Shown here one piece after another: positions 35,901 through 45,914 of a DNA stretch of 64,000 nucleotides. Numbering within the stretch: the stretch's first letter is position 1; every line of letters begins with the position of its first letter. A program made the translations under genes and the position numbers. The notes below the pieces were generated by a model. The model ran no database searches, was not told the DNA's origin, and worked only from the letters and a program-made list of their open reading frames with translations. This stretch comes from Paludibacter sp. (GTDB lineage Bacteria; Bacteroidota; Bacteroidia; Bacteroidales; Paludibacteraceae), in the NCBI GenBank assembly GCA_028710415.1, contig JAQTUE010000010.1:124001-188000 (forward strand), written 5' to 3'.

Positions 35901-38900
35901 GCCAGTCGTCAATGAAGCTCCACTTACTGTGAAAGTTTGTGAATCAGAAGGGCCAGTACCAACTAAATACATAAACCCGTTTAAGACAGAAACAGAACTG
36001 ATAACGGTAGCAGAATTTACCACCTGGCCACTACACGATACATTTTGTTGGATTGCCCCGGCTGAAACAGCAGTAAGATTCAATGGTCCATAAGTCCCTA
36101 CTGCCTTTCCTGTAATAAGTCGAACATAAATTTTAGTTACATTTACAATCCCGTTTGTTGGAGAAAGCGGAATGGATGAAGACCAGGTTGTTTTATCGGT
36201 TGAAATTTCAAAATTAGCAGGAGCTGTTACAGTAATGTTACCAGTGAGATTAGTCCCGGAGACTGAGACGAATTGGGAGGCCGATGGTCCTGAACCAAAA
36301 GTGTAAATAAATCCCGCTAAATTAAAAGTAGATACTGTGACTATCGGTGATGTTACTGTTCCTGTACAGAGCACGTTTTGGGTGATGGCATTGGAAGATG
36401 ACAGTGCAATGTTCCCTGAGTAAGTATTCACTACCAAATCGGCAATTAATCGAACATAAACAGGTGTTGAAACTACATTTCCTCCCGATTGAGTCAATGT
36501 TATCGGGGACGAGGCAAAGCCGCTGCCGGAAGCTAAGCTAATCTGGTAATTTGCCGGAGGTGTGATTACGATATTCCCGGTCAGATTGGACCCAGATACA
36601 TTAAAAGATTGATTTGCTGATGGACCAGAACCAAAATTATAATTGAACGCTAATGCAGTTTGATCCGGTAATATTGTCGGAGCAATAATCACTGATCCAC
36701 TACAGGCAACAGTTTTTGATGATGCCCCAGACGAAGTAGCTGTTATATCTTCAGGACCAACTAATGCAGATATTAATATACCTGCTTTCATACGGGTGTA
36801 AATGGTGGTTGCACTAACAGTAGCATTTGACACGTTTAAAGTGATCTGGCTTACTGGAATAAATGAGAGGCCACTACCGGTTGATATCTCAAAATCAGCA
36901 GAAGGTGTAACTATAATATTGGTAGTAAGATTATTTCCACTTACTGTAAATGATTGTTCAGAAGAAGGACCTAACCCTTCTACGTAGGTAAAACCGGATA
37001 ATGTACCTGTTGAAGTTGTGATTGTAGGAGTTAAAGGATTTACAACAAACGCTCCAGAAACGTTACTTGTTACTGATGAACATGTCCCTGAAACAATACA
37101 GTAGTAATATAATGTTCCAACAGTTGTTGATTGAGGTGAATAGCTGTTCGTTAATGCACCATTAGTCGATCCTAATGAAGTTCCTCCGGTATTTACAGCA
37201 ACAGCATTGCTATACCATTGGTAACTTATTCCGGATCCGGATGCAGATACAGTAATAGGTGTAAATGAAGAACCAATTATTTGTGTTTGTCCACCTGTAG
37301 ATTGACTGCTTATTGAAATAATTGAATTTATAGAGTTAACTGTAAAACTATTATTTTTAGTACATGTTCCATTTGCAACTGAGAGATTGTAGATTCCGGG
37401 AGTAAGACTATTGATGTTCTTTATTGATTGATTAAATGTACCATCACCTGTTTTAGTCCAGCTATAAGTCATTCCATCTTTCCATAAAGGTGCATTTGTG
37501 AATGATCCTCCAGTTCCTACCGGTAAACATGAAAGAGTAGATCCTGAACCTTCAAGAAAATTATACCCTGCTAAAATACCAGTTTCAGAACCGGTATAAA
37601 CACTTGAACTCGATGCGAGAGTAAATAACTGACCTGAAGTTAGTGCTGTATTGTAAATTCCAATTTTTTTGATTTGTCCTGTAAATGAACCTCCGGTTGC
37701 ATCCCACACTGCACCACCAATTTTTGTAGTATAACTAGTATTATTACTATAATTTACAGTTGTTGATCCACCTGTTCCTACTTGAACACCATCAATGTAA
37801 ATCAGAAGGTTTGTTCCATTTCCCACAACCGCAATATGATGCCAACCATTATCATTCGGATAATTTGTTATGCTGGTTGAAACACTACCGCCCGATGAAG
37901 TCCAACATTGTATGGTATTTGCATCCGAAAATCCAAATTCTATGGCATCGTTTTGTCCAAACAAGCTCATCCTTGATCCAATATCAGATTTGTTGAATTT
38001 CACCCACCCTTCAATTGTAAACATAGCACGGTTTGATAACAATGTACGACCTAAGTCTATGTAATTATTATTAGTACTTGCAAATTCAATAGGGGTTTGT
38101 ATAGATATATTTACTGCCCCGTTTGTTGATGATGGACAGGTTGTATTTGTGATTGTACCTGTAAAATCCGGGACTGACACGTTAATGCTAACTATAGCAC
38201 TTCCTGTCATAGTTGTTGAACAGCCGCCAATTGTACGTGTGCCTACTACTGTATAAGTCCCAGCAGTAGTTTGATTGCCAAAACTTATAGAAGAACCAGT
38301 TCCCGAAACAGCCGAACCAACCGGGTTTCCAGCCAGATATAATTGATAAGTAACTCCATTTTCTGAACTGCTCAAACCAACTGGCATACCAATACCACCT
38401 GAACAATAAATTCCTCCCCCTGTTAATGAAAATAGAGTTGGGTTGACACAAGCTTGTCCAAGTTGGAAATCTCCGAATAGTGTTTGTGTTAATCCTGTAA
38501 TTTGTGTACTGGTTGATGCCTTGGTTCCAACGGCTGGATAAGTCCATGTTGATGGAGTGTATCTTCCAACATAAAAAGAGTTATAATCTATTCCTGAATC
38601 AAGATCACCTGACACAAAATTAAATGTCGCAGCGTAAGTGCCAAATGTTACACCTGTATTTACAAGTGTCCAGTAACGGTTAACGCTTAATGCAGCTGGT
38701 ATTGTCGATGATCCAATATTTGGATGATCTAAAGCTGTTGTGCTGATAGTTATACTACCAGTTCCGTTTGTTGCAGTTCCTGAAAAATTGAGTGAAACAG
38801 GTGTATAATTTGAATTGTCACCTATTTCAAAATTCTTTGATACAGTGCTAGATGCTATTCCTTTTTGTAAATTTCCAAAAATATATTTACCAGTTCCCGC

Positions 38901-40235
38901 TCCACTTACAGAAGCAGAATTTCCCATGATGAGCGTGCTACTTCCTGTAGTAATTTTCCCGTTAGTAAATGTTAGTATACCATTTATGGTAACATTTTGG
39001 GAGAGTGTTAGGCCTGCACTGTTATTGAGAGTAAGATTATTAGCCCCGGTTAATCCATTGCCGGTTACTTGATTGGCTATTCCATTGTAGGTGTAATTTG
39101 CCCCATTGTTATATGTTTTTGTACCGGTAACCTGAATACTCCCAGTATTGGTAGTTGTAGAAAGTCCTTGTGCATGTGCAGTGATAATCCCGGCTCCTGA
39201 ACTAAGTGTAAAAGTGCCTGTACTTCCGTTAATAATACTTGTTCCAACATCAAGTATTGCACCATTGTTAACAGTGAAATTAATAATTTGAGAAATCGTA
39301 CCAGCTGTCTTTGCAAAAGATTGAGCACCAGTTTTGTTGAAAACAATATTACCAGAAGCACTACCTGATTCTGTTAAAGAACCACCATAAATATTGAAAT
39401 CACCAGTTACATTTAATGTTCCAATACCAGAACCAGAACTCAGATCTAAAGTTCCGCTATTTAAGGTAAAACTTCCTAAAATATTTAGTGTTCTTGAAGT
39501 ATTAGAAGCAACTCGAAAATTATCACTAATACTACAATTTCCATAAATTGTTAATGAATTGATGGTTAATCGTAATTGTTGACCACCAGTATTAATAATC
39601 TGCAAATTACCATCAATCTCGGTTGGTGCAAAATTTTCTGTACCAGATTGATTCGGACAATTATATAAGAAATTACCAAAAATTTGATCTATACCAGTTG
39701 GAATATTTCCAACCACACCTGTAATATTACAATTTGAAGCAGCATCCCAGGTAGCAGTCGGAATGGTACCTCCATTTATGTTATGTTGGTAAGTTGCACC
39801 ACTTGCAACTGTCATAATTGTAGCAGTTACAGCATTTGAAGCGATAAGTGTTCCTCCGGTGTTTATCTGAATTGTTGAACTGGTTCCAGATACTGTCCAA
39901 TTGGCGGTAGTTGTCATGGTATGTCCATTTTGAATAATGAACACATTTCCATTTGTAGTGAAATTTGCTGGATGCGAGCCTGTACCATTTGTACCTGTCC
40001 ACCAGTTTGTATTTGTATTTGGGTCATTATTACCAGCTGAATAATAGTTAGTGGCATTCACTACTCCAACTACAAACACCAGAAGACAAAATATCAGACT
40101 CTTCCCAGCTTTAAATTCAGCTCTTAAATCCACTCTTTCCGTATTTCCAGACACAAAAAGTGCCATAGCCAATCTCTTGACTACAGCATTGAAAGTGTAT
40201 TTTTTTGAAGGGTTATCAGTGAAAAGTCTCACCAT
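32913..40235 (-). CDS. Giant modular adhesin with LamG domain, four tandem repeats and T9SS signal
   Basis: The 2440-residue protein starts at the ATG at 40235, about 40 bases below a good promoter. A long N-terminal leader contains the export helix (SLIFCLLVFVVGVVNA, residues 46-61). In order there follow a beta-helix-like repeat region (about 65-640, many T/N/G-rich strands), a LamG/concanavalin-type domain (about 715-870, FTIEGWVKFNK...WHHIAVVGNGTNLLIYIDG), PKD-like units, four tandem repeats of about 110 residues (about 1073-1515, each with GSGPSxxQxFxVSGxNLTxNIxVTPxxxFEIS), a jelly-roll-like domain (about 1590-1785, NGDFESG...), a conserved module (about 2225-2355) and a T9SS type A sorting domain (2368-2440). 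It should be exported through T9SS and attached outside the cell, where LamG and repeats suggest glycan or matrix binding. Confidence 0.85.
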   Translation of the reverse strand: MVRLFTDNPSKKYTFNAVVKRLAMALFVSGNTERVDLRAEFKAGKSLIFCLLVFVVGVVNATNYYSAGNNDPNTNTNWWTGTNGTGSHPANFTTNGNVFIIQNGHTMTTTANWTVSGTSSTIQINTGGTLIASNAVTATIMTVASGATYQHNINGGTIPTATWDAASNCNITGVVGNIPTGIDQIFGNFLYNCPNQSGTENFAPTEIDGNLQIINTGGQQLRLTINSLTIYGNCSISDNFRVASNTSRTLNILGSFTLNSGTLDLSSGSGIGTLNVTGDFNIYGGSLTESGSASGNIVFNKTGAQSFAKTAGTISQIINFTVNNGAILDVGTSIINGSTGTFTLSSGAGIITAHAQGLSTTTNTGSIQVTGTKTYNNGANYTYNGIANQVTGNGLTGANNLTLNNSAGLTLSQNVTINGILTFTNGKITTGSSTLIMGNSASVSGAGTGKYIFGNLQKGIASSTVSKNFEIGDNSNYTPVSLNFSGTATNGTGSITISTTALDHPNIGSSTIPAALSVNRYWTLVNTGVTFGTYAATFNFVSGDLDSGIDYNSFYVGRYTPSTWTYPAVGTKASTSTQITGLTQTLFGDFQLGQACVNPTLFSLTGGGIYCSGGIGMPVGLSSSENGVTYQLYLAGNPVGSAVSGTGSSISFGNQTTAGTYTVVGTRTIGGCSTTMTGSAIVSINVSVPDFTGTITNTTCPSSTNGAVNISIQTPIEFASTNNNYIDLGRTLLSNRAMFTIEGWVKFNKSDIGSRMSLFGQNDAIEFGFSDANTIQCWTSSGGSVSTSITNYPNDNGWHHIAVVGNGTNLLIYIDGVQVGTGGSTTVNYSNNTSYTTKIGGAVWDATGGSFTGQIKKIGIYNTALTSGQLFTLASSSSVYTGSETGILAGYNFLEGSGSTLSCLPVGTGGSFTNAPLWKDGMTYSWTKTGDGTFNQSIKNINSLTPGIYNLSVANGTCTKNNSFTVNSINSIISISSQSTGGQTQIIGSSFTPITVSASGSGISYQWYSNAVAVNTGGTSLGSTNGALTNSYSPQSTTVGTLYYYCIVSGTCSSVTSNVSGAFVVNPLTPTITTSTGTLSGFTYVEGLGPSSEQSFTVSGNNLTTNIIVTPSADFEISTGSGLSFIPVSQITLNVSNATVSATTIYTRMKAGILISALVGPEDITATSSGASSKTVACSGSVIIAPTILPDQTALAFNYNFGSGPSANQSFNVSGSNLTGNIVITPPANYQISLASGSGFASSPITLTQSGGNVVSTPVYVRLIADLVVNTYSGNIALSSSNAITQNVLCTGTVTSPIVTVSTFNLAGFIYTFGSGPSASQFVSVSGTNLTGNITVTAPANFEISTDKTTWSSSIPLSPTNGIVNVTKIYVRLITGKAVGTYGPLNLTAVSAGAIQQNVSCSGQVVNSATVISSVSVLNGFMYLVGTGPSDSQTFTVSGASLTTGITITPSGNFEISNDFGLTYSTGPLTVPKPAGTTINPTIIYVRLKDLLSVTSYSGNLGITSGTAAPVNIACNGQVLDVPGIIAGATPGTSLCIGNTATLNSTPSAGVTNLFWTGPNSYYSQAANPPLPLTGVLSAANAGIYTVTGNVLSGVNLLTNGDFESGNVGFGSSYGYVVPSTNALGPEGLYTIIGDSPFTTPNNVHNNDGGFGNCQDHTHIAVPAAKHQMVINGAPTAGVIVWSESVSVVSGADYEFSYFIQSVNPTAPSILQLYVNGVPAGPMYTASSSTCTWSRFVYDTNAGTNKILQLTLINQNTAAGGNDFALDDLMFQRVFSVQASVNMIVNPVLAPSLLVTASTGNTVFTGTNVTFTATPTNGGTTPTYQWSVGGVTVLGATSSTYSFIPTNGQVVSCVMTSSLPCASPSTATSSVTMTVNQRSNFWIGSIGVNGTDWGNVTNWSGGFIPIPGNDVEYATAANNSGNPALRDLVLDQDRTIGSLVNASNKRLIIPAGKGLIVNNNILTNNADSLIHIVSNSTTANGSLIFHNSAGFPVHATVEMYSKAFYNANGGLNNKYHWQYFGIPLNSIKASPTFDGSYVRRWDESGDSITNHWKALNNESILQPFLGYEITQKVDVGKTIYFEGQLVNTDFSSGQLAVTPTALYPGQHIFANPYAAAIDIRQLTFGPQTEATVYIYNTGSFDDWSQIGGADNRGNNAGQYTAVPKNTAGDLGVPRQVPSMQAMLIKAMNNSSDATFGISYNSVVMNNFDQQRVKVFYNDKTDKVCTMIDVTGAHYSDRMWLFSQPGCTRNFDNGWDGSKMPGIALTPQIFAIESDGNYQVNAVDDINNSQIGFQPGQDTEYTLTFTHQNIKSRYESVYLYDIFVNKIVDITESGSTYSFTAESSPASQKRFIIVARNIENNPIGNETQLKAFTSGNTVFVQNSSKLNGEMSLYDMMGHRVRKVTFGPYGVTAMQVGTICGAYIVKASTANEKVSKKFIIGK

Positions 40236-40281
40236 ATAACTAAGATATTTAGGGTTTGAAATGTAAACTGTAATATGAGTG

Positions 40282-40289
40282 CAAATATA
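40282..40289 (-). promoter_or_regulatory. Candidate -7 box of the adhesin operon
   Basis: On the minus strand the sequence reads TATATTTG, a perfect TANNTTTG box, about 45 bases upstream of the adhesin ATG. The -33 element is not convincing (TTAA at the expected distance). It supports the start at 40235. Confidence 0.45.
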
Positions 40290-40420
40290 TATAAAAATAC
40301 TGAAATTGTTAAGGATTGCTACAATTATTTGTAATTTATGCTACAAATAATTGGATTCGTTATAGATTTGTTACATTTGGTTGAAAATATCATTATGAAA
40401 TTCAATGTGGTTGAGAATTT

Positions 40421-40527
40421 GAACGCGATGGGACATTCTGGTTTGAATAAAATCACATTGATTTTATTTTCTCTTATTTGTCTCCATCTGCGTTTTGAAA
40501 TCCGTAAAATCAGCGTTCCATTTAAAC
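40421..40527. repeat. Degenerate CGCGGAT-type element
   Basis: GAACGCGATGGGAC..., then ATTGATTTTATTTTCTCTTATTTGTCTCCATCTGCGTTTTGAAATCCGT, resembles in order the better copies at 52623-52782 and 53628-53807. It is noncoding and separates the adhesin operon from the regulator gene. Confidence 0.5.
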
Positions 40528-40567
40528 TAAGCGGTATTTTTATTAAAACTGTAATTCAAGTTGTTTC

Positions 40568-41200
40568 TTAATCAACAAGCTTATTTTGTATGGCATAGTG
40601 TGTCAGTTCAACATTGCTTTTGATCTTTAATTTCTCAAAAATCCGAACACGGTAAGTGAAAACGGTACTGATACTTAGATTCAATTCAGAGGCAATGTCT
40701 TTTACCTTTTTGCCGGTGACGAGCATGAACATGATTTCCTGTTCACGGTTCGATAATTGTTCGTGTGGCATCTGGTCTTTTTCGGGTAAAAAGTCAAAGG
40801 CAAGTTGCTCTGCCAGGGTATTGCTCAAATAGCGTCCGCGGGTATAGACTTTCCGGATGGCAACTACCAGTTCTTCGAGGGCAGTGTCCTTACACAGATA
40901 GCCTGAAGCACCGGCTTTCAGGGTACGTAATGCAAATTTATCTTCCGGATGAATGCTCAGCACTAAAATGTGGAGTTGTGGTTTTAATTTCTTAAGGTCA
41001 GCAATTAATTCAAGTCCACTTCTACCGGGCATGTTCATATCCAGTAACATGATATCGCAATCAATATCATTCATGTTTTGCAGCACCTCGTCCCCACTCT
41101 GGGCTTCGCCTACTACCATTAAATCAGTTTCTTCTCTTAAAATTTTTTTTAATCCTTCACGAATAATTTCATGATCGTCTACTATGAATACCTTTATCAT
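40568..41200 (-). CDS. NarL/LuxR-family response regulator
   Basis: The 210-residue protein starts at the ATG at 41200 (MIKVFIVDDHEIIREGL); the TTG at 41224 only adds eight residues. The receiver domain (1-120) has the acidic pair in VDDHE, the phospho-accepting Asp in MLLDMNMPG and the Lys in YLCKD. The C-terminal LuxR helix-turn-helix (about 145-205) reads LSNREQEIMFMLVTGKKVKDIASELNLSISTVFTYRVRIFEKL. It should bind DNA when phosphorylated. The kinase gene immediately upstream (41359-45693) has a NarX-type HisKA_3 head, the usual partner of this class, and the kinase at 45915 has almost the same head, so both may feed it. Confidence 0.92.
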   Translation of the reverse strand: MIKVFIVDDHEIIREGLKKILREETDLMVVGEAQSGDEVLQNMNDIDCDIMLLDMNMPGRSGLELIADLKKLKPQLHILVLSIHPEDKFALRTLKAGASGYLCKDTALEELVVAIRKVYTRGRYLSNTLAEQLAFDFLPEKDQMPHEQLSNREQEIMFMLVTGKKVKDIASELNLSISTVFTYRVRIFEKLKIKSNVELTHYAIQNKLVD

Positions 41201-41256
41201 ATCGGCTGTTTTACTTGTTAACAAATATATTTTATTGTCTATTGTTTGTATTATAA

Positions 41257-41354
41257 AGTCTAATGTCTAATGTCAAAAGTCTTGTGTCCTTTGTCTTGGC
41301 TCTTGGTTCTTGGTTCTTGGTTCTTTTGTCCTTTGTCTTTCGACCTTTGTCCAT
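41257..41354. repeat. 7-bp tandem array (GTTCTTG/TGTCTTT)
   Basis: About 14 head-to-tail heptads fill the gap between the response regulator and its kinase: AGTCTAA, TGTCTAA, TGTCAAA, AGTCTTG, TGTCCTT, TGTCTTG, GCTCTTG, GTTCTTG (twice), GTTCTTT and similar. The unit length matches the array at 23704. It ends just before the stop codon of the kinase gene. Confidence 0.8.
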
Positions 41355-41358
41355 TTTC

Positions 41359-44300
41359 TTAACCCACATATGGAATCTCAACCTGAATGGTAGTTCCTTC
41401 ACCGGGCAGGCTCATAATATGCAAATCCCCATCCAGCAAATAAACCCTTTCTTTCATTCCAAGCAATCCATAGGAGTTTGGTTTATTCTTTTGGTTTGTT
41501 TTAAAACCGATTCCATTATCCTTTACTTTCATTATCAATTTGCCATCCAATATATCCAAATGTATTTTTACCCTGGTGGCCTTGGCATGTTTTGCAATAT
41601 TCGTAAGTGATTCCTGAAGAATCCTGTATAATGCTACCGATTGTTGTGAATTTAATTCAAGTTTAGACACCGTATTGTCAAATAGACAGATAATCTTATG
41701 CCTTTCTTTAAAATTATTCACATAAAGTTTTACAGCTTCCGAAAATCCAATTAAAAAGAGTACTTCCGGCCTTAAATCGGTCATTATTTTACGGGTTGTG
41801 TTTAACGTATTATCCACTAATCCGAAAAGATTGTCAAATTTAGTCAAAATATTTTCAGCATCAATGCTTTTGATGCTTTTTAATACATTTTGTTTCATCA
41901 TTCCCAGGTCAATTTTAATCGCTATCAAAATCTGGCCAAGTTCATCATGTATTTCACGTGCCAATTGCAACTTCTCTTCTTCGCGTACATTTTGAAGATG
42001 CGATGCAAATTCTTTAAGTTCAACCTGGGAAGTTTTCAAGGCATCTTCCGCTTTTTTTCGATCGGAAACATCCCTGATAATGAATACCATCCCATTTGGT
42101 TCTTCCACAGAATTCCATATTATATCCCCGTTCACCTCTGCAAAAAACTCCGATCCATCATTCCTGATAATCCTGTATTCAATCGATCCCATATACCCGT
42201 TGAACATAAGTGACCTGTTTGAATGAGCCCGATCCCGATCTTCAGGTGTTATAAAATCAAACATATTTCGTCCGATAAGTTGTTCGGAACTTTTACAACC
42301 ATATAAAATGTTGGCTGCAGGTGAAACCATTCGAATCTGCCCGCTCATTTCAACAACAATAATGGCGTCAGGTGAAGCATTCAGGATGGATCTATGCAAC
42401 TCATCACTTAGTGACAATGCTTCTGCTGCCAGTTTCCTCTCTGTTATATCCTGAACAGTTGCTATGAGTTTGACAGGTTTATCGTCTGCATCTAATTTTA
42501 GCTCACCAATAGTATGTACCCATCTTTCTTCAAGATCGACGGGACGAATAATCTTAAATTTTGTGTTGAATTTTGTCTGTTTTTCAACAACAGAATCTAT
42601 AAAATGAGTTTTTAATAGTTCTATCCATTCAGGGTGAACAATAGAGGCTAAACTTTGAAATGTTTTCTCAAAATTTGGTTCAATCCCAACGATTGAATCC
42701 ATGATTTCTGAACTTATCCACGATCCCGATGTAAGGTCAAGAATGCAATTTCCAAGGTTTGCTATTAACTGTGTTTTCTTTAAGAAATCCTCATTCTCTT
42801 TTAATTCAACTTCTGCTAATTTACGGTAGGTTATATCTACAACAAACCCAAGATACAATTTTTCCGACAATTTAACGGTGTCAACGCTAATATATCCCTT
42901 TGAAGTATCCTTTCGTAAGAGTCCAAATTCATCAGTAGCAAAGCCATTCTCCACAGCAGTTTTAAAATGGTTTACAAAAGTTTCTTTTGATTCATCTGAA
43001 ATCAGGTCAATCTGATTCATTGACATCAATTCTTCTTTGCTATATCCGGTGATCCTTGAGGCGGCAGCATTTACCTCGATGTATTTACCAGATTCATCGG
43101 CTATAAAAACTCCATGAGGTGCATATTCAATATAATCGTGAAACTTCTTTTCACTTTCACGCAAGGCTTGCTCAGTCATTTTACGTGTTGTAATATCACG
43201 TAATGCTCCATCAATATGGTTTGGTTTCCCCTTCGAATCGTATATCAACCGGGCATTCATGGATACATTCCGGATGACTCCTGATTTGGTTCTTAAAACC
43301 AGTTCATAATCACGTAATTCCCCTTTTTTAGACAATTCATGCATCATGATGACTCTTTTTTCAGCATCAACATAAAGATTGTCAGCCATTTTCCCGACGA
43401 TTTCATCCGGCCTGAATTCAGAAAAGTATTTTACTGAAGGACTGATTTCAGTAATAATTCCTTTCATATCTATCTGATAAAAAACATCCTGAACATTCTC
43501 AAAGATATTCCTGTATTTTTCTTCGCTCTCGCGAAGTGCAATTTCATCATTTACCCGGTCAGTAATATCCTGTATGGTTCCGATCATCAAAACCGGCTGT
43601 TGGTCATCATCAAAAATCAGTTCCCCTAATCCATGAACCCATCGTTCTTCTTTCGTATCCTGCCTGATTATTTTATATCTTTTATCAAATTTATTTCTCT
43701 TGCCGTTTACATGGTTGATGACATAATCGCTCATAATATCTTGCCAATCGGGATGAATGAGGGAAGTCCATCCTTCGAATGATTTATCAAAATCCGGTGT
43801 TATACCGAAAATGGCATCCAATATTTCTGAACTGGACCAGCAGTTTTTTATTAAGTCCGTAGTATAAGTTCCAAGTTTTGCAATGACCTGTGTTTCTTTC
43901 AAAAACGCCTCGCTTTTTCTTAAAGCTTCCTCTGCTTGTTTACGTATGGTGATATCCCGGGAAATGCCCATTACTCCGAATATGACTCCGTCCTTGTCCC
44001 TTAAAGGTAGTTTTGATGATATTAGCCAATGCTTTTCACCTTTTGAATCGAATATAAAGCCTTCTCTTTTCAAATCAGGGATTCCGGTTTTTATCACTTG
44101 TTGATCGTCTGCCAGGAAATTATCTGCATATTCCTTGGAATAAAAATCAAAATCATTCTTCCCCAATACATCTGTTTCTGATTTTGCTCCCAGTAATTCG
44201 ACTTCTGCTTTATTCGCAAGGATCTTTCTGCCAGATAAATCTTTGGCATAAATTGTATCCGGAATATTATCTATTAAGGTTCGCAGCAATAAACGCTCAT

Positions 44301-45693
44301 TTTGAAGTGTTGTTTCAATATTTTTACGTTCGGTAATATCCATGATAAACCCTTCCAGGGCTTCCACTTTCCCGGCATGGTTGTAGATAGGGATACCTTG
44401 TTCCAATAACCATTTAACCTGATTATCTGCAGTCAGAATCTGGTATTCTACATATATATTTTTATGATATTTTACTGCTTTCTCCCAGACTTTCCATAAA
44501 TACTCGTGATACTCAGGAAGTATCATGTCGTTAAATGATATGGTGTGGTTATCAATAATTTCTTCAGTACGATATCCGGTTAAGGCAAGGAATCCATCTG
44601 AAACAAACTCCATGGTCCATTGAGGGTCATATTTGCAACGGTAGGCTATTCCCGGTAGATTTGATAATAGCACTGATTTGCTTCGTTCACTTTCACGTAA
44701 TCTTTCTTCTGCTTTATAATTCTCAGTAACATCCGAAAAAACAAGTACAACACCGGTAATTTCACCGTCATTATTTTTAATGGGTGCTGCACTGTCTGCA
44801 ATATGGTACTCAGTGCCATCTTTCGAAATTAAAACCGTATGATTGGCAAGACCTATGATCTTACCCTTTTCGAGAACCTTATGTACAGGGTTCTCCACAG
44901 GCAATCTGGTGTGGGAATTTATGATCTTGAATATATCTGTTAATGGTTTTCCAAGTGCTGCATTTATTTTCCAACCGCACATATTCTCAGCTATGGGATT
45001 CATGTTTACTATTTGTCCGCTTTTATCGGTCGAAATTACCCCATCACCAATGGAATGGAGCGTAATTGAGAGTGTTTTCTCGTTTTTTTGCAAGAGTTCA
45101 TTCATTCTCTCGCTCTCACTAATTTGTTTTTTCAATTGCAAATTATTATAAGCTTTTTCAGAAATATCATTTGCAATGACAAACATCATTTCGAATACTG
45201 AATGAAACTTTTCTTCCGACATAACAGGAACCTGCTTAAATGCTTCAAGGTATTCTTCCATATTCGCACCAATCTCAACCCCGTAGTCAGTAATCTTTTG
45301 CATGTTAATTTCTTTACTTCGTACCTGCCCAATTAGCCAATTTGCAATATGAATTCCGTTTACGGATATTTTTACTCCACTGTCCCACAACCCAGAACTT
45401 AAACAAGGTTGTAATTTGAATTCTGAAGAGATACTGCTGCAATTTAACGAGTCCGATTTAATGCAATTTGCCTTTCCTTTCTCAGTATTCCGTATGATTT
45501 CACAAAATTTACAGAAATTACTGGGATTGGTAATTGCAATTCCTTTTGGATTTGTAATTAACGATGCGACTCCCGTGGCATTGGAAAACAAATCCTGCAT
45601 GCGTTGAATATCTTCCAGTTTAATAATATCGTTAAACTGAATGTTGGACTCATTCACATCAAACGAAAAATTTAATTCATTATCAGTATTCAT
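41359..45693 (-). CDS. Giant PocR-PAS sensor histidine kinase (HisKA_3 type)
   Basis: The 1444-residue protein lacks membrane segments and is probably cytosolic. A PocR sensory domain (about 13-165) carries FCKFCEIIRNTEKGKANC and other Cys residues. Eight PAS domains follow, starting near residues 206, 334, 464, 594, 721, 848, 968 and 1094, most ending in DITxRK. PAS 4 and PAS 7 are close internal duplicates (LIxPxW, EERWVHxxGEL). The kinase end has REIHDELGQILIAIKIDLGMMKQ (phospho-His, HisKA_3 dimerisation) and an HATPase with NGIGF and YGLLGMKER. It should phosphorylate the LuxR-type regulator encoded just downstream. The number of PAS units points to integration of redox or small-molecule cues; ligands unknown. 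Confidence 0.9.
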   Translation of the reverse strand: MNTDNELNFSFDVNESNIQFNDIIKLEDIQRMQDLFSNATGVASLITNPKGIAITNPSNFCKFCEIIRNTEKGKANCIKSDSLNCSSISSEFKLQPCLSSGLWDSGVKISVNGIHIANWLIGQVRSKEINMQKITDYGVEIGANMEEYLEAFKQVPVMSEEKFHSVFEMMFVIANDISEKAYNNLQLKKQISESERMNELLQKNEKTLSITLHSIGDGVISTDKSGQIVNMNPIAENMCGWKINAALGKPLTDIFKIINSHTRLPVENPVHKVLEKGKIIGLANHTVLISKDGTEYHIADSAAPIKNNDGEITGVVLVFSDVTENYKAEERLRESERSKSVLLSNLPGIAYRCKYDPQWTMEFVSDGFLALTGYRTEEIIDNHTISFNDMILPEYHEYLWKVWEKAVKYHKNIYVEYQILTADNQVKWLLEQGIPIYNHAGKVEALEGFIMDITERKNIETTLQNERLLLRTLIDNIPDTIYAKDLSGRKILANKAEVELLGAKSETDVLGKNDFDFYSKEYADNFLADDQQVIKTGIPDLKREGFIFDSKGEKHWLISSKLPLRDKDGVIFGVMGISRDITIRKQAEEALRKSEAFLKETQVIAKLGTYTTDLIKNCWSSSEILDAIFGITPDFDKSFEGWTSLIHPDWQDIMSDYVINHVNGKRNKFDKRYKIIRQDTKEERWVHGLGELIFDDDQQPVLMIGTIQDITDRVNDEIALRESEEKYRNIFENVQDVFYQIDMKGIITEISPSVKYFSEFRPDEIVGKMADNLYVDAEKRVIMMHELSKKGELRDYELVLRTKSGVIRNVSMNARLIYDSKGKPNHIDGALRDITTRKMTEQALRESEKKFHDYIEYAPHGVFIADESGKYIEVNAAASRITGYSKEELMSMNQIDLISDESKETFVNHFKTAVENGFATDEFGLLRKDTSKGYISVDTVKLSEKLYLGFVVDITYRKLAEVELKENEDFLKKTQLIANLGNCILDLTSGSWISSEIMDSIVGIEPNFEKTFQSLASIVHPEWIELLKTHFIDSVVEKQTKFNTKFKIIRPVDLEERWVHTIGELKLDADDKPVKLIATVQDITERKLAAEALSLSDELHRSILNASPDAIIVVEMSGQIRMVSPAANILYGCKSSEQLIGRNMFDFITPEDRDRAHSNRSLMFNGYMGSIEYRIIRNDGSEFFAEVNGDIIWNSVEEPNGMVFIIRDVSDRKKAEDALKTSQVELKEFASHLQNVREEEKLQLAREIHDELGQILIAIKIDLGMMKQNVLKSIKSIDAENILTKFDNLFGLVDNTLNTTRKIMTDLRPEVLFLIGFSEAVKLYVNNFKERHKIICLFDNTVSKLELNSQQSVALYRILQESLTNIAKHAKATRVKIHLDILDGKLIMKVKDNGIGFKTNQKNKPNSYGLLGMKERVYLLDGDLHIMSLPGEGTTIQVEIPYVG

Positions 45694-45914
45694 GTGCTTT
45701 TTTGATATTAGCTTAAGGTGATTTTAGCATCTATGATTTGAAGGCTCAATTCTTTAAACCCTCTGAGATAGCGTTTTAAGTTCGATTTACTATACGGTTT
45801 TTACTAAATAAATAATATTTTATAGATTTTATGGTTGAATTGCACATTACGAACAATAAAATGATAACGATAATTTTAGTTTAATGCATCACTATCATCA
45901 GGTAGTTTAGTTTT

